Below, one piece after another: positions 25,943 to 33,824 of a DNA stretch of 64,000 nt (its first letter is position 1; each line of letters opens with the position of its first letter). Under the pieces are notes generated by a model. It searched no databases, had not been told where the DNA came from, and saw nothing but the letters and a program-made list of their open reading frames with translations. This stretch comes from UBA3775 sp964584255 (lineage in GTDB: Bacteria; Bacillota; Clostridia; Lachnospirales; Lachnospiraceae). The stretch covers positions 1 through 64,000 of the forward strand of contig CAZOZM010000001.1 of NCBI GenBank assembly GCA_964584255.1, written 5' to 3'. Both the position numbers and the translations under genes were made by a program.

Positions 25943-26014
25943 CATATAAGCAAAAACTTTATTGAGATTTTAGCTTATATGATGCTATAATGCAATCGGC
26001 TGCTTAAATTAAGC
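25943..26014. promoter_or_regulatory. Inverted repeats around the GH43 promoter
   Basis: CATATAAGC (25943-25951) and GCTTATATG (25973-25981) are perfect 9-bp inverted copies flanking the -10 box. GCTTAAATTAAGC (26002-26014) is a 13-base palindrome upstream of the -35. These are good operator candidates for a sugar regulator. Confidence 0.45.
25967..25995 (-). promoter_or_regulatory. Predicted promoter of the minus-strand GH43
   Basis: Read on the minus strand: TTGCAT (25995-25990), a 17-base spacer and TAAAAT (25972-25967), about 48 bases before the GH43 start codon. Confidence 0.5.
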
Positions 26015-26213
26015 TTAAATGATTGAGATTTTGTAAAATTAAAGGTGTGTTGAAGGATTTCAATACATCTGAGTGAGGATAAAACATAGTGAATTTGTTC
26101 CATTTGTTAAGTGCTTTACACACCCGGAGCTGACTTTTTTGCTGTTTATTCGGGACAACCGCTTATGGAAATACAGATTCGCGAAAAAAACTTAAAAAAT
26201 CTCAAAAAAACAT

Positions 26214-26242
26214 TTGACATATTTAAAAGTATCGACTATTAT
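26214..26242 (+). promoter_or_regulatory. Strong predicted sigma-A promoter for rpsT
   Basis: TTGACA at 26214-26219, a 17-base spacer and TATTAT at 26237-26242, preceded by A-rich tracts that could act as an UP-like element. It leaves a leader of about 90 bases. Confidence 0.75.
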
Positions 26243-26338
26243 TGATGAGTATGTTTGTGTAAAGCGTCCGTGTCCGGATTTGCACAGACTCTCATGCGAA
26301 TAAACTAATAAAACAGAATTATTCAGGAGGAACCTAAA

Positions 26339-26599
26339 TTGGCTAATATTAAATCTGCTAAGAAGCGTATCAATGTAATCGAGACAAAGACTTTAAGAAA
26401 CAAGATGATAAAGTCTAAGATTAAGACTTTAGTAAAGAAAGTTGAAGTTGCTGTGGCTGCCGGCGACAAGACTGCTGCTACTGAAGCTCTTAAGGCTGCA
26501 ACAATCGAAATTGATAAGGCATGTTCAAAGGGAATTTTCCACAAGAACAACGCTGCTAGAAAAGTTTCCAAGATTACAAAAGCTGTTAATGCAATGTAA
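26339..26599 (+). CDS. rpsT: 30S ribosomal protein S20
   Basis: Primary 16S rRNA-binding protein of the small subunit, 86 aa, very rich in lysine and alanine. It opens with the family signature ANIKSAKKRINVIETKTLRN and ends FHKNNAARKVSKITKAVNAM. The start codon is TTG at 26339, with AGGAGG at 325-330 of the same kilobase spaced 8 bases before it; non-ATG starts are common for S20. It is a single-gene unit with a strong promoter and terminator. Confidence 0.97.
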   Translation: MANIKSAKKRINVIETKTLRNKMIKSKIKTLVKKVEVAVAAGDKTAATEALKAATIEIDKACSKGIFHKNNAARKVSKITKAVNAM

Positions 26600-26624
26600 T
26601 TGAGAACCTGTTTTTAGATTTTTC

Positions 26625-26656
26625 AAGACCTGTCGAAAGATAGGTCTTTTTTTTTT
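26625..26656 (+). terminator. Rho-independent terminator after rpsT
   Basis: AAGACCT pairs with AGGTCTT (extended by two weak pairs), short loop, then a run of ten T. Confidence 0.88.
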
Positions 26657-26732
26657 CTTGTTTTCATATAAATGTTAACAGCCGGAGATAATATATCCCA
26701 AAAGACATGCTGTATATCAATTAAGGATATAT

Positions 26733-27659
26733 ATGCATAAGGCAAAAGGGGTGTGGGGTTTGAATACAAAAATCAGAACAGATCTGGCGACGGAGATTCA
26801 TGAAAGTAATAAAGAAGATAATGGGATAAACGGAGTTGTGGTAAAAACCGAAAAGCAGCAAAACTGTATTATAAGCGAGATATGCATAAATTCGGATGAA
26901 GGAGCCCGTGTGATGGGCAAGCCTGTCGGAAAGTATATTTCAATTGAAACTTCTCAATGTGTAAACATGGAGGAGAGTGAAACGGAAAAAGTAATAGAGA
27001 TTTTGTGTAAGCAGCTGAAAAGAATGAACAGGTTAATGTGTAACGGTGATTTTCCGTCGCCTATAATGGTTGCGGGAATAGGGAACAGAAACATAACCTC
27101 TGATTCTGTCGGCCCAAGAACGGTGGAACAGCTTAATATAACAAGTCATATAAAAAAGTATTTTCCTGATGAGTCCAATGAAATGGGTTCGTTGTGTGCA
27201 ATTATACCGGGAGTCATGGCACAGACGGGAATGGAAACGGGTGATATCATTAAAGGAATATGCAATAATGCAAAGCCTCAGCTTGTTATTGTCATAGATG
27301 CCCTGGCAAGCAGAAGCATGGACAGGATAAATGCTACTTTCCAATTAAGCGGGACCGGAATATCTCCGGGTTCGGGATTAGGTAATGAGAGAAAAAGAAT
27401 TGACGAAGAATTTCTCGGAGTTCCGGTGATGTCGATAGGCGTTCCTACGGTTGTTGAAGCACGCACAATAGTTCTCGAGAGTATTGAACAGCTTATGGAT
27501 AAGAGTGGTGAAGGTGAGGTTAACCGCATTTTTTCCAAGCTTGATTTGGGTGATGTGTCTGATAAATATGTAACAACAAAAAATATTGATGAGGAGGTTG
27601 TATGCATAAGCCGGATAATATCAGAAGCAATAAACAGGGTTTATGTAGAAAAAAAGTAG
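26733..27659 (+). CDS. gpr: Spore germination protease Gpr
   Basis: Aspartic-type endopeptidase that degrades small acid-soluble spore proteins at germination. The 308-aa protein has KIRTDLATE near the N-terminus, VAGIGNRNITSDSVGPRTVE, IPGVMAQTGMETGDIIKG, IDALASRSMDRIN and GTGISPGSGLGNERKRI, all typical of peptidase family M63/A25. Gpr is made in the forespore as a zymogen; the residues before RTDLA would be part of the propeptide. ATG 26733 has a modest AAGGA site; a TTG at 26760 is an alternative. Its end overlaps spoIIP by 58 bases, so the two are coupled sporulation genes. Confidence 0.94.
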   Translation: MHKAKGVWGLNTKIRTDLATEIHESNKEDNGINGVVVKTEKQQNCIISEICINSDEGARVMGKPVGKYISIETSQCVNMEESETEKVIEILCKQLKRMNRLMCNGDFPSPIMVAGIGNRNITSDSVGPRTVEQLNITSHIKKYFPDESNEMGSLCAIIPGVMAQTGMETGDIIKGICNNAKPQLVIVIDALASRSMDRINATFQLSGTGISPGSGLGNERKRIDEEFLGVPVMSIGVPTVVEARTIVLESIEQLMDKSGEGEVNRIFSKLDLGDVSDKYVTTKNIDEEVVCISRIISEAINRVYVEKK

Positions 27660-28750
27660 GGATAAAAAGATTTAAAGAATATGCAGGGTATAAAATCGTT
27701 GCATGCTTTATCTGTCTTTTTCTGTTGTCAACGGCAGTTTATTTGTGGAATGATAAGGGAATATTGCTTAAGGAGGGTAAGAGGTCGGATAAGTACGGCA
27801 GACTGTCAGCATATATGGTATATGTCATGTCAGGTTTCTGCCCTGTGAGTTTTTGTGTGGCAGATGATGAAACAACGATTGATTTTATAGGGGATGAGGA
27901 TAGGCTAAGTGTTAATTATCTTGTTCCGGAAAGCATTGAAAAAATACAAAAACAGAATGAGGGTGTCATTGGGTCAAATGATGGAAATATCAACAAAATA
28001 ATGGAAGCACACCTTGCGTTATACGCTTCTAAAACTTTTTCGGAGTTTGTTTCTGCAAATTATATAGTTGATTCCAGTACATGTGTTAATGAAAGCATAA
28101 TTGATTTAAACTCCTTTTGTGAAATTTCTTCATCCATGGATAAGAGTAAGACTATTTTGATATATCATACACACGGCTCCGAGGCTTTTATTGATTCGGA
28201 TGGTACAGAGCATGATACAATCATGGGGGCAGGTGATTACCTTGCCGAACTGCTTAAGGAAAAGGGATACAGTGTCATACATGATAAAACCTATTATGAC
28301 AGGAAGGATGGGGTAGAAAACCGTAAAGTTGCTTATTCTCAGGGACTTGAAGGACTTTCCTCGGATTTGGCGGAACATCCGGAAATAGACGTGATAATTG
28401 ATCTTCATCGTGACAGTGGAGAAAAAAGGGTGGTTGAAATAGATGGGAAGAAGGTTGCAAAAGTGATGATGTTCAATGGATTGTCCTATGACTCAAATGG
28501 GGATATATCATATCTTCCAAATCCGAACAGAACTGAAAATCTGGCAATCAGTTACAGAATGAAGGCTGTTGCCGATCATTATTATCCCGGATTTATGAAC
28601 AGGATATATTTAAAAAATTACAGATTCAATATGCATCTCAGAGGGAAAAGCATGCTTATAGAAACAGGTACGGAGGAAAATACCGTTGAAGAGATTTATG
28701 GAGCAATGCCTGTTTTGGCAGATTGCCTTGATAAGGTTCTTTCCGGCTGA
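27602..28750 (+). CDS. spoIIP: Stage II sporulation protein P (peptidoglycan hydrolase)
   Basis: Amidase/endopeptidase that, with SpoIID and SpoIIM, thins septal peptidoglycan during engulfment. The 382-aa protein has one N-terminal transmembrane helix (about 25-45), a linker and the C-terminal SpoIIP domain with ILIYHTHGSEAF, IIDLHRDSGEK and MLIETGTEENTVEE, which hold the presumed zinc ligands. The start lies inside gpr behind GAGGAGG, a placement conserved in clostridia. It supports a sporulating host together with gpr and sigK. Confidence 0.93.
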   Translation: MHKPDNIRSNKQGLCRKKVGIKRFKEYAGYKIVACFICLFLLSTAVYLWNDKGILLKEGKRSDKYGRLSAYMVYVMSGFCPVSFCVADDETTIDFIGDEDRLSVNYLVPESIEKIQKQNEGVIGSNDGNINKIMEAHLALYASKTFSEFVSANYIVDSSTCVNESIIDLNSFCEISSSMDKSKTILIYHTHGSEAFIDSDGTEHDTIMGAGDYLAELLKEKGYSVIHDKTYYDRKDGVENRKVAYSQGLEGLSSDLAEHPEIDVIIDLHRDSGEKRVVEIDGKKVAKVMMFNGLSYDSNGDISYLPNPNRTENLAISYRMKAVADHYYPGFMNRIYLKNYRFNMHLRGKSMLIETGTEENTVEEIYGAMPVLADCLDKVLSG

Positions 28751-28779
28751 AATATGGGATGCATTATATCAGCTTTTTC

Positions 28780-28808
28780 TTGTAAATGCCTTTTTGCTAT
28801 GCTATAAT
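28780..28808 (+). promoter_or_regulatory. Predicted promoter for lepA
   Basis: TTGTAA at 28780-28785, a 17-base spacer and TATAAT at 28803-28808, with an extended TGC before the -10. Confidence 0.65.
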
Positions 28809-28880
28809 TTGATGAATTATATACATTGGAATCAATATATTTATATATGTTGACGGTGTACAACGTAATACGGAGGAAAG

Positions 28881-30692
28881 ATGAATTACGATCAGAGCAA
28901 AATCAGAAATTTTTGTATAATTGCCCATATAGATCATGGCAAATCAACACTTGCTGACAGAATAATCGAAAAAACGGGAGTGTTGACCCAGAGAGAGATG
29001 CAGAGTCAGGTTCTTGACAATATGGATCTTGAAAGGGAAAGAGGCATTACAATTAAGGCTCAAACGGTAAGAGCCGTATATAAAGACGAGAATGGAGAGG
29101 AGTATTTCTTTAATCTTATAGATACTCCGGGACATGTAGACTTTAATTACGAGGTAAGCCGAAGTCTTGCTGCATGTGAGGGTGCCATACTTGTTGTTGA
29201 TGCTGCACAGGGTGTTGAAGCGCAAACCCTGGCAAATGTATATTTGGCACTTGATCATGATCTTGAGATTATGCCGGTAATTAATAAAATAGATCTTCCG
29301 AGCGCCGATCCTGAAAGAGTTATCAATGAAATCGAGGATGTTATCGGAATTGAGGCACATGATGCACCGCTGATTTCGGCGAAGAACGGTATCAATATTG
29401 AAGATGTTTTAAAGCAGATAGTTGAAAAAATTCCTGCACCCGGAGGTAATCCGGAAAAACCTCTTCAGGCACTCATTTTTGATTCCGTTTATGATTCATA
29501 TAAAGGCGTAATCATATTCTGTCGAATTAAGGAAGGCAGAATAACCAACAATACGAGAATACGTATGATGGCAACGGGAGCGGAAGCAGAGGTTGTTGAA
29601 ATAGGAACGTTTGCACCGGGCAAATTCATTCCATGTGAGGAACTGTCAGCGGGAATGGTAGGATATATAATGGCGTCACTTAAAAATGTTAAGGATACAC
29701 GGGTTGGTGATACTGTTACGGATGCCGCAAATCCTGCCGCAGAAGCACTTCCGGGATATAAAAAAGTTAATCCTATGGTTTATTGCGGTTTGTACCCGGC
29801 AGACGGAGCTCACTATGAGGATTTGAGAGATGCACTTGAAAAGCTTCAGCTTAACGATTCTGCACTTGTTTATGAACCGGAAACCAGTATTGCACTTGGT
29901 TTTGGTTTCAGATGCGGATTCCTGGGACTTCTTCATCTTGAAATAATTCAGGAACGACTTGAAAGGGAATATGATCTTGATCTTGTTACAACGGCTCCGA
30001 GTGTTATCTATAAAGTGTATAAAACGGATGGAGAAGTAATTGATATCACAAATCCGTCAAATCTTCCGGATCCTTCAGAAATTGAACATATGGAAGAACC
30101 GATAGTTAATGCTGAAATTATGGTAACAACGGAATATGTAGGTGCCATAATGACACTGTGCCAGGAAAGACGCGGCGTTTATCTTGGTATGGAATATATT
30201 GAAGCAACAAGGGCTCTTCTTAAGTATGAGCTGCCGCTTAATGAAATAATATATGATTTCTTTGATGCATTGAAATCACGATCAAGGGGATATGCATCTT
30301 TTGATTATGAAATAAAGGGATACGTTCCAAGTAAGCTTGAAAAACTGGATATCCTCATAAACAGAGAAATGGTTGATGCACTTTCATTTATTGTTCATGC
30401 AGACTCCTCCTATGAAAGAGGAAGAAAAATGTGTGAGAAACTCAAGGATGAGATCCCAAGACATCTTTTTGAGATTCCGATTCAGGCTGCTGTATCGGGA
30501 AAGATTATTGCCAGAGAAACAGTAAAGGCCATGAGGAAAGATGTATTGGCGAAATGTTATGGCGGCGATATTTCACGTAAGAAGAAACTCCTTGAAAAAC
30601 AGAAAGAAGGCAAGAAGAGAATGAGACAGATTGGTAATGTCGAAATTCCTCAAAAGGCATTTATGAGTGTACTTAAGCTTGACGATGAATAA
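28881..30692 (+). CDS. lepA: Elongation factor 4 (LepA)
   Basis: Ribosome-dependent GTPase that helps back-translocation and 30S assembly. The 603-aa protein has G1 AHIDHGKSTLADRI, G2 RERGITIKAQTV, G3 DTPGHVDF and G4 NKIDLP, domains II, III and V shared with EF-G, and the LepA-only C-terminal domain (CYGGDISRKKKLLEKQKEGK in the last 60 residues). Length is standard. It has its own promoter and terminator. Position between spoIIP and hemW is the usual Firmicute order. Confidence 0.98.
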   Translation: MNYDQSKIRNFCIIAHIDHGKSTLADRIIEKTGVLTQREMQSQVLDNMDLERERGITIKAQTVRAVYKDENGEEYFFNLIDTPGHVDFNYEVSRSLAACEGAILVVDAAQGVEAQTLANVYLALDHDLEIMPVINKIDLPSADPERVINEIEDVIGIEAHDAPLISAKNGINIEDVLKQIVEKIPAPGGNPEKPLQALIFDSVYDSYKGVIIFCRIKEGRITNNTRIRMMATGAEAEVVEIGTFAPGKFIPCEELSAGMVGYIMASLKNVKDTRVGDTVTDAANPAAEALPGYKKVNPMVYCGLYPADGAHYEDLRDALEKLQLNDSALVYEPETSIALGFGFRCGFLGLLHLEIIQERLEREYDLDLVTTAPSVIYKVYKTDGEVIDITNPSNLPDPSEIEHMEEPIVNAEIMVTTEYVGAIMTLCQERRGVYLGMEYIEATRALLKYELPLNEIIYDFFDALKSRSRGYASFDYEIKGYVPSKLEKLDILINREMVDALSFIVHADSSYERGRKMCEKLKDEIPRHLFEIPIQAAVSGKIIARETVKAMRKDVLAKCYGGDISRKKKLLEKQKEGKKRMRQIGNVEIPQKAFMSVLKLDDE

Positions 30693-30706
30693 AACCAACG
30701 GTTGTT

Positions 30707-30743
30707 TTCCCGGAGAATTATATTTGATTCTCCGGGAATTTTT
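30707..30743 (+). terminator. Rho-independent terminator after lepA
   Basis: TTCCCGGAGAATTA pairs with TGATTCTCCGGGAA (14 bp, one G-U) around a TATT loop, then TTTTT. Confidence 0.9.
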
Positions 30744-30865
30744 AAATGATGGAGAAATAGTGTAAAATCTTTATGTGGAAGTCTTTTACACATGTGATTT
30801 ATGTTTGGGCACGTATGACATGAATTAGTTGTGCGCAAAGAACGTGAGTGGAAACGGAGAAGAAA

Positions 30866-31978
30866 ATGGAGCTTTATATACATGTTCCTTTCTGCAGGAA
30901 AAAATGTAAGTATTGTGATTTTCTGTCATGGGATGACAAGTGGGACTGCATGGGAAAATATTTTGAGGCCCTGCAGGAAGATATAAGGCAGGAAGGAAAG
31001 TTGTGCAGCGAACGGCTGAAAACAGTTTATATCGGCGGAGGAACACCGGGGCTGCCTGATGCAAAATATATTGAAGATGTCATGCAATGTGTAAAACAGT
31101 CTTTTGATATCGAAAAAAATGCTGAAATAACAATTGAAACAAATCCCTGTACTGTTACCCGGGAAAAAGCTGAATCATATCTCAAATCGGGTATTAATCG
31201 TATCAGTATGGGAGTACAGTCTTTTGACGATAATGAACTTAAAATTCTGGGAAGGGCACATACTGCTTCAGATGCGGAAAAGTCATTTTATATGCTTAGG
31301 GAGGCGGGATTCAGGAACATAAGCATTGATCTTATACAATCATTACCAGGACAGACAATGAAGAAGTTTCTGGAAAATCTCCGTCGGGCGGTTGAATTGT
31401 CACCGGAGCACATTTCAGCATATGAACTTATCATAGAAGAAGGAACTCCTTTTTGGAATCTTTATGGTCCGGGAAGCGGATTTTGTTTTTCGGAAGATAC
31501 GGAAGCTGATATATATGAAGAAACAGTGGCTTTTCTCGAAAAATCAGGGTATGGACAGTATGAAATCTCAAATTATGCAAAAGAGGGATACGAATCTGTG
31601 CACAACAGCGGATACTGGTCGGGGAAATCCTACATTGGGTGCGGAACCGGTGCTGTCGGATACAAAGATAACATAAGAAAAAAGAAAGCTTCGGACATAT
31701 ACTCCTATATAAAGAATCCGCATGAGTTTATTATTGAAGAAATCAGTGAGAAAGAAAAAAAATCTGAGTTTATTTTTCTCGGTATGAGAATGAAAAAAGG
31801 AATAAGTATTTCGGAATATGAGAGGAGGTTTAAAGAGAAATTTCCCGGGAAGTACAGGGATATATTTAAAACCTATATGCCGGAATTTGTCACGTTTAAG
31901 GACGGAATGTATTCTTTTACGTCAAAAGGCTTCCTTGTAAGCAATACAATTTTATCCGAGTTTATCGATTATTTATAA
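30866..31978 (+). CDS. hemW: Radical SAM heme chaperone HemW
   Basis: HemN-like protein, now regarded as a heme chaperone and not a coproporphyrinogen oxidase. The 370-aa protein opens LYIHVPFCRKKCKYCDF, whose CxxxCxxC binds a 4Fe-4S cluster, followed by VYIGGGTPGLPD, SMGVQSFDD and DLIQSLPGQT. Unlike true HemN it lacks the extra N-terminal cysteine region and is shorter. ATG 30866, six codons into a GTG-started frame, is preferred because GGAGAAG precedes it. It stands upstream of hrcA as in most Firmicutes. Confidence 0.93.
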   Translation: MELYIHVPFCRKKCKYCDFLSWDDKWDCMGKYFEALQEDIRQEGKLCSERLKTVYIGGGTPGLPDAKYIEDVMQCVKQSFDIEKNAEITIETNPCTVTREKAESYLKSGINRISMGVQSFDDNELKILGRAHTASDAEKSFYMLREAGFRNISIDLIQSLPGQTMKKFLENLRRAVELSPEHISAYELIIEEGTPFWNLYGPGSGFCFSEDTEADIYEETVAFLEKSGYGQYEISNYAKEGYESVHNSGYWSGKSYIGCGTGAVGYKDNIRKKKASDIYSYIKNPHEFIIEEISEKEKKSEFIFLGMRMKKGISISEYERRFKEKFPGKYRDIFKTYMPEFVTFKDGMYSFTSKGFLVSNTILSEFIDYL

Positions 31979-31996
31979 AATATCTGAAAGTATCTG

Positions 31997-32025
31997 TTGA
32001 CAAAAAAGCAACATGGTGATAATTT
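31997..32025 (+). promoter_or_regulatory. Predicted sigma-A promoter of the hrcA-grpE-dnaK-dnaJ operon
   Basis: TTGACA at 31997-32002, a 17-base spacer and TAATTT at 32020-32025 with an upstream TGA (extended -10). A CIRCE operator starts 14 bases downstream, about where transcription would begin. Confidence 0.65.
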
Positions 32026-32038
32026 ATAGACATAGATG

Positions 32039-32065
32039 TTAGCACTCCAAATAAATGAGTGCTAA
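32039..32065. promoter_or_regulatory. CIRCE operator
   Basis: TTAGCACTC-N9-GAGTGCTAA, a perfect match to the consensus HrcA-binding element, between the promoter and the hrcA start codon. HrcA repression here gives autoregulated heat-shock control of the operon. This is the only CIRCE element I see in the window. Confidence 0.98.
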
Positions 32066-32082
32066 CAAGAAGAGGAAGACTT

Positions 32083-33117
32083 ATGAAGAACGGACTTGAT
32101 GACAGAAAAAAAGCCATACTGATTTCAATCATAAGAAATTATCTGGAAACCGGAGAGCCGGTAGGTTCCAGAACGATTTCCAAGTATGAAGAAATCAATT
32201 TAAGCTCAGCCACAATCAGAAATGAAATGAGTGACCTTGAAGATATGGGCTATATAATGCAGCCCCATACTTCTGCCGGAAGAGTTCCTACTGATAAAGG
32301 CTATCGCTATTATGTGGATCTTCTGATGGAGGATAAAGAGCAGGAAGTATCGGACATGAAAGTGTTCCTGACAAAGAAGGAACAGAAACTTGACATAGTT
32401 CTTAAGGAAGCGGCAAAGTTGATTGCTGACAGTACCAATTATGCATCAATGATTACGACACCTACTTATACGGAAAAGAAACTTAAGTTTCTTCAGCTCT
32501 CATTGGTTGATGAAAATACACTGCTTCTTATCATTGTACTCGAAGGCAACATCATAAAGAACAGGATGATAAAGCTGAATGAGCATCTGGAATCTGAAAC
32601 GGTCTTAAAACTTAACATAATGCTGAATACTTTCCTTCAGGGTCTCGATCAGAATCAGATAAGTTTAGGTCTTATACAAAAAATGAAGGAAGAGTCACAG
32701 GGTTATACTTCAGTGGTGAGCGACATAATTGATGCTGTTGCTACAACATTCAACGAAAATGAAGATGTTGAGATGTTTACAAGCGGTGCGACGAATATTC
32801 TTAAATATCCGGAACTTTCGGAACAGCATGATAAGATGACGAATCTTCTTTCTGTTATAGAGGACAAGGATCAGTTAAAAGAGCTCATCTGTTCTGAAAC
32901 AATTGGAAGCAATAATGGAAACATACAGGTTTATATCGGTAATGAGTCGCCGATAGAAGCAACGAAGAACTGTTCGGTTGTTACGGCAACCTATCAGATC
33001 GAAGAAGGCGTGTATGGAAAAATCGGAATTATCGGGCCGAAAAGAATGGATTACGAAAAGGTAGTTGATTCTTTAAAGAACCTAATGATGGATCTCGATA
33101 ATATATTCAAAAAATAA
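32083..33117 (+). CDS. hrcA: Heat-inducible transcription repressor HrcA
   Basis: Represses class I heat-shock genes by binding CIRCE; its folding depends on GroEL. The 344-aa protein has the N-terminal winged helix (LDDRKKAILISIIRNYLETG, SSATIRNEMSDLEDMGY), the signature TSAGRVPTDKGYRYYVD and a GAF-like C-terminal domain. ATG 32083, behind AGAGGAAG, is chosen over a GTG at 32059 that lies inside the CIRCE element. It leads the operon hrcA-grpE-dnaK-dnaJ. Confidence 0.97.
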   Translation: MKNGLDDRKKAILISIIRNYLETGEPVGSRTISKYEEINLSSATIRNEMSDLEDMGYIMQPHTSAGRVPTDKGYRYYVDLLMEDKEQEVSDMKVFLTKKEQKLDIVLKEAAKLIADSTNYASMITTPTYTEKKLKFLQLSLVDENTLLLIIVLEGNIIKNRMIKLNEHLESETVLKLNIMLNTFLQGLDQNQISLGLIQKMKEESQGYTSVVSDIIDAVATTFNENEDVEMFTSGATNILKYPELSEQHDKMTNLLSVIEDKDQLKELICSETIGSNNGNIQVYIGNESPIEATKNCSVVTATYQIEEGVYGKIGIIGPKRMDYEKVVDSLKNLMMDLDNIFKK

Positions 33118-33158
33118 GCATTTTAAGATTTGCTTTATAATAGAAATGTGGAGGGATA

Positions 33159-33803
33159 GTGTTGGAAGACATAAAAAATGAAGAGACATTTCAGGAAGAA
33201 ATAAACGGAAATGTTGAAGAAGCAGAAAACACGGATGAAGTCTTACAGGAAGAAAATGCTGATTCCACTGATGAGAAAACATCAGAAGCAGATACTGAAA
33301 CCGGAGACGGAGCTTCAGAAGGCGAAGAAAAGGAATCAAAGAAAAGTAAGAAGTCCAAGAAAAAAGATAAACGTGATGAGGAAATTGCGGATCTCAAAGA
33401 CAGATTGCAGAGAAATCTTGCAGAATTTGATAATTTTCGTAAGAGAACCGAACGTGAAAAATCTCAGATGTTTGATATGGGAGCCAAGACAATGATAGAA
33501 AAACTGCTTCCGGTCATTGACAATCTTGAGAGAGGTATCGGAACACTGGATGAGGAATCATCTAAAGAACCTTTTGCTGCAGGTATCATACAGACATATA
33601 AACAGCTTACAAAGGTTCTCGAAGAAGTCGGTGTTGAGCCTATCGAGGCTTTGGGAAATGAATTTAATCCTGACATTCACAATGCGGTAATGCATGTTGA
33701 AGATGAAAACTTCGGAGAAAATACAGTCTGTGAAGATTTTCTTAAGGGTTATTTATATAAGGGTACTGTTGTCAGACACAGTATGGTTAAGGTTGCTAAT
33801 TAA
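33159..33803 (+). CDS. grpE: Nucleotide exchange factor GrpE
   Basis: Releases ADP from DnaK. The protein (about 214 aa) has a highly acidic disordered N-terminus (1-55), a lysine-rich stretch (KESKKSKKSKKKDKRDEE), a long coiled coil (about 70-115, RLQRNLAEFDNFRKRTEREK) and a C-terminal beta domain ending GYLYKGTVVRHSMVKV. There is no ATG start: GTG 33159 and TTG 33162 are adjacent, both behind GAGGG. The charged N-terminus is common in clostridial GrpE. Confidence 0.95.
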   Translation: MLEDIKNEETFQEEINGNVEEAENTDEVLQEENADSTDEKTSEADTETGDGASEGEEKESKKSKKSKKKDKRDEEIADLKDRLQRNLAEFDNFRKRTEREKSQMFDMGAKTMIEKLLPVIDNLERGIGTLDEESSKEPFAAGIIQTYKQLTKVLEEVGVEPIEALGNEFNPDIHNAVMHVEDENFGENTVCEDFLKGYLYKGTVVRHSMVKVAN

Positions 33804-33824
33804 TAGAATTGGAGGACATATATT

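Larger units (their letters stand above)
25920..26338. other. 419-base intergenic region between GH43 and rpsT
   Basis: No gene. It holds the GH43 promoter with its dyads on the left, a small stem (GTGTTGAA/TTCAATAC, loop GGAT) at about 26047-26066, the rpsT promoter, and an rpsT leader that can form GTCCGTG/CACAGAC (26266-26289, one mismatch). S20 mRNA leaders can be autoregulated, so the last stem may matter, but this is not shown. No copy of the tRNA-Ser 3' end is present. Confidence 0.6.

Noticed and set aside
13600..26338. Tyrosine-recombinase attachment site duplication from tRNA-Ser flanking the sugar block
   Set aside because: I searched the right border for the tRNA 3' sequence (GGGTTCGAATCCCACCGCTTCC-like) and found no copy; no integrase gene is present.
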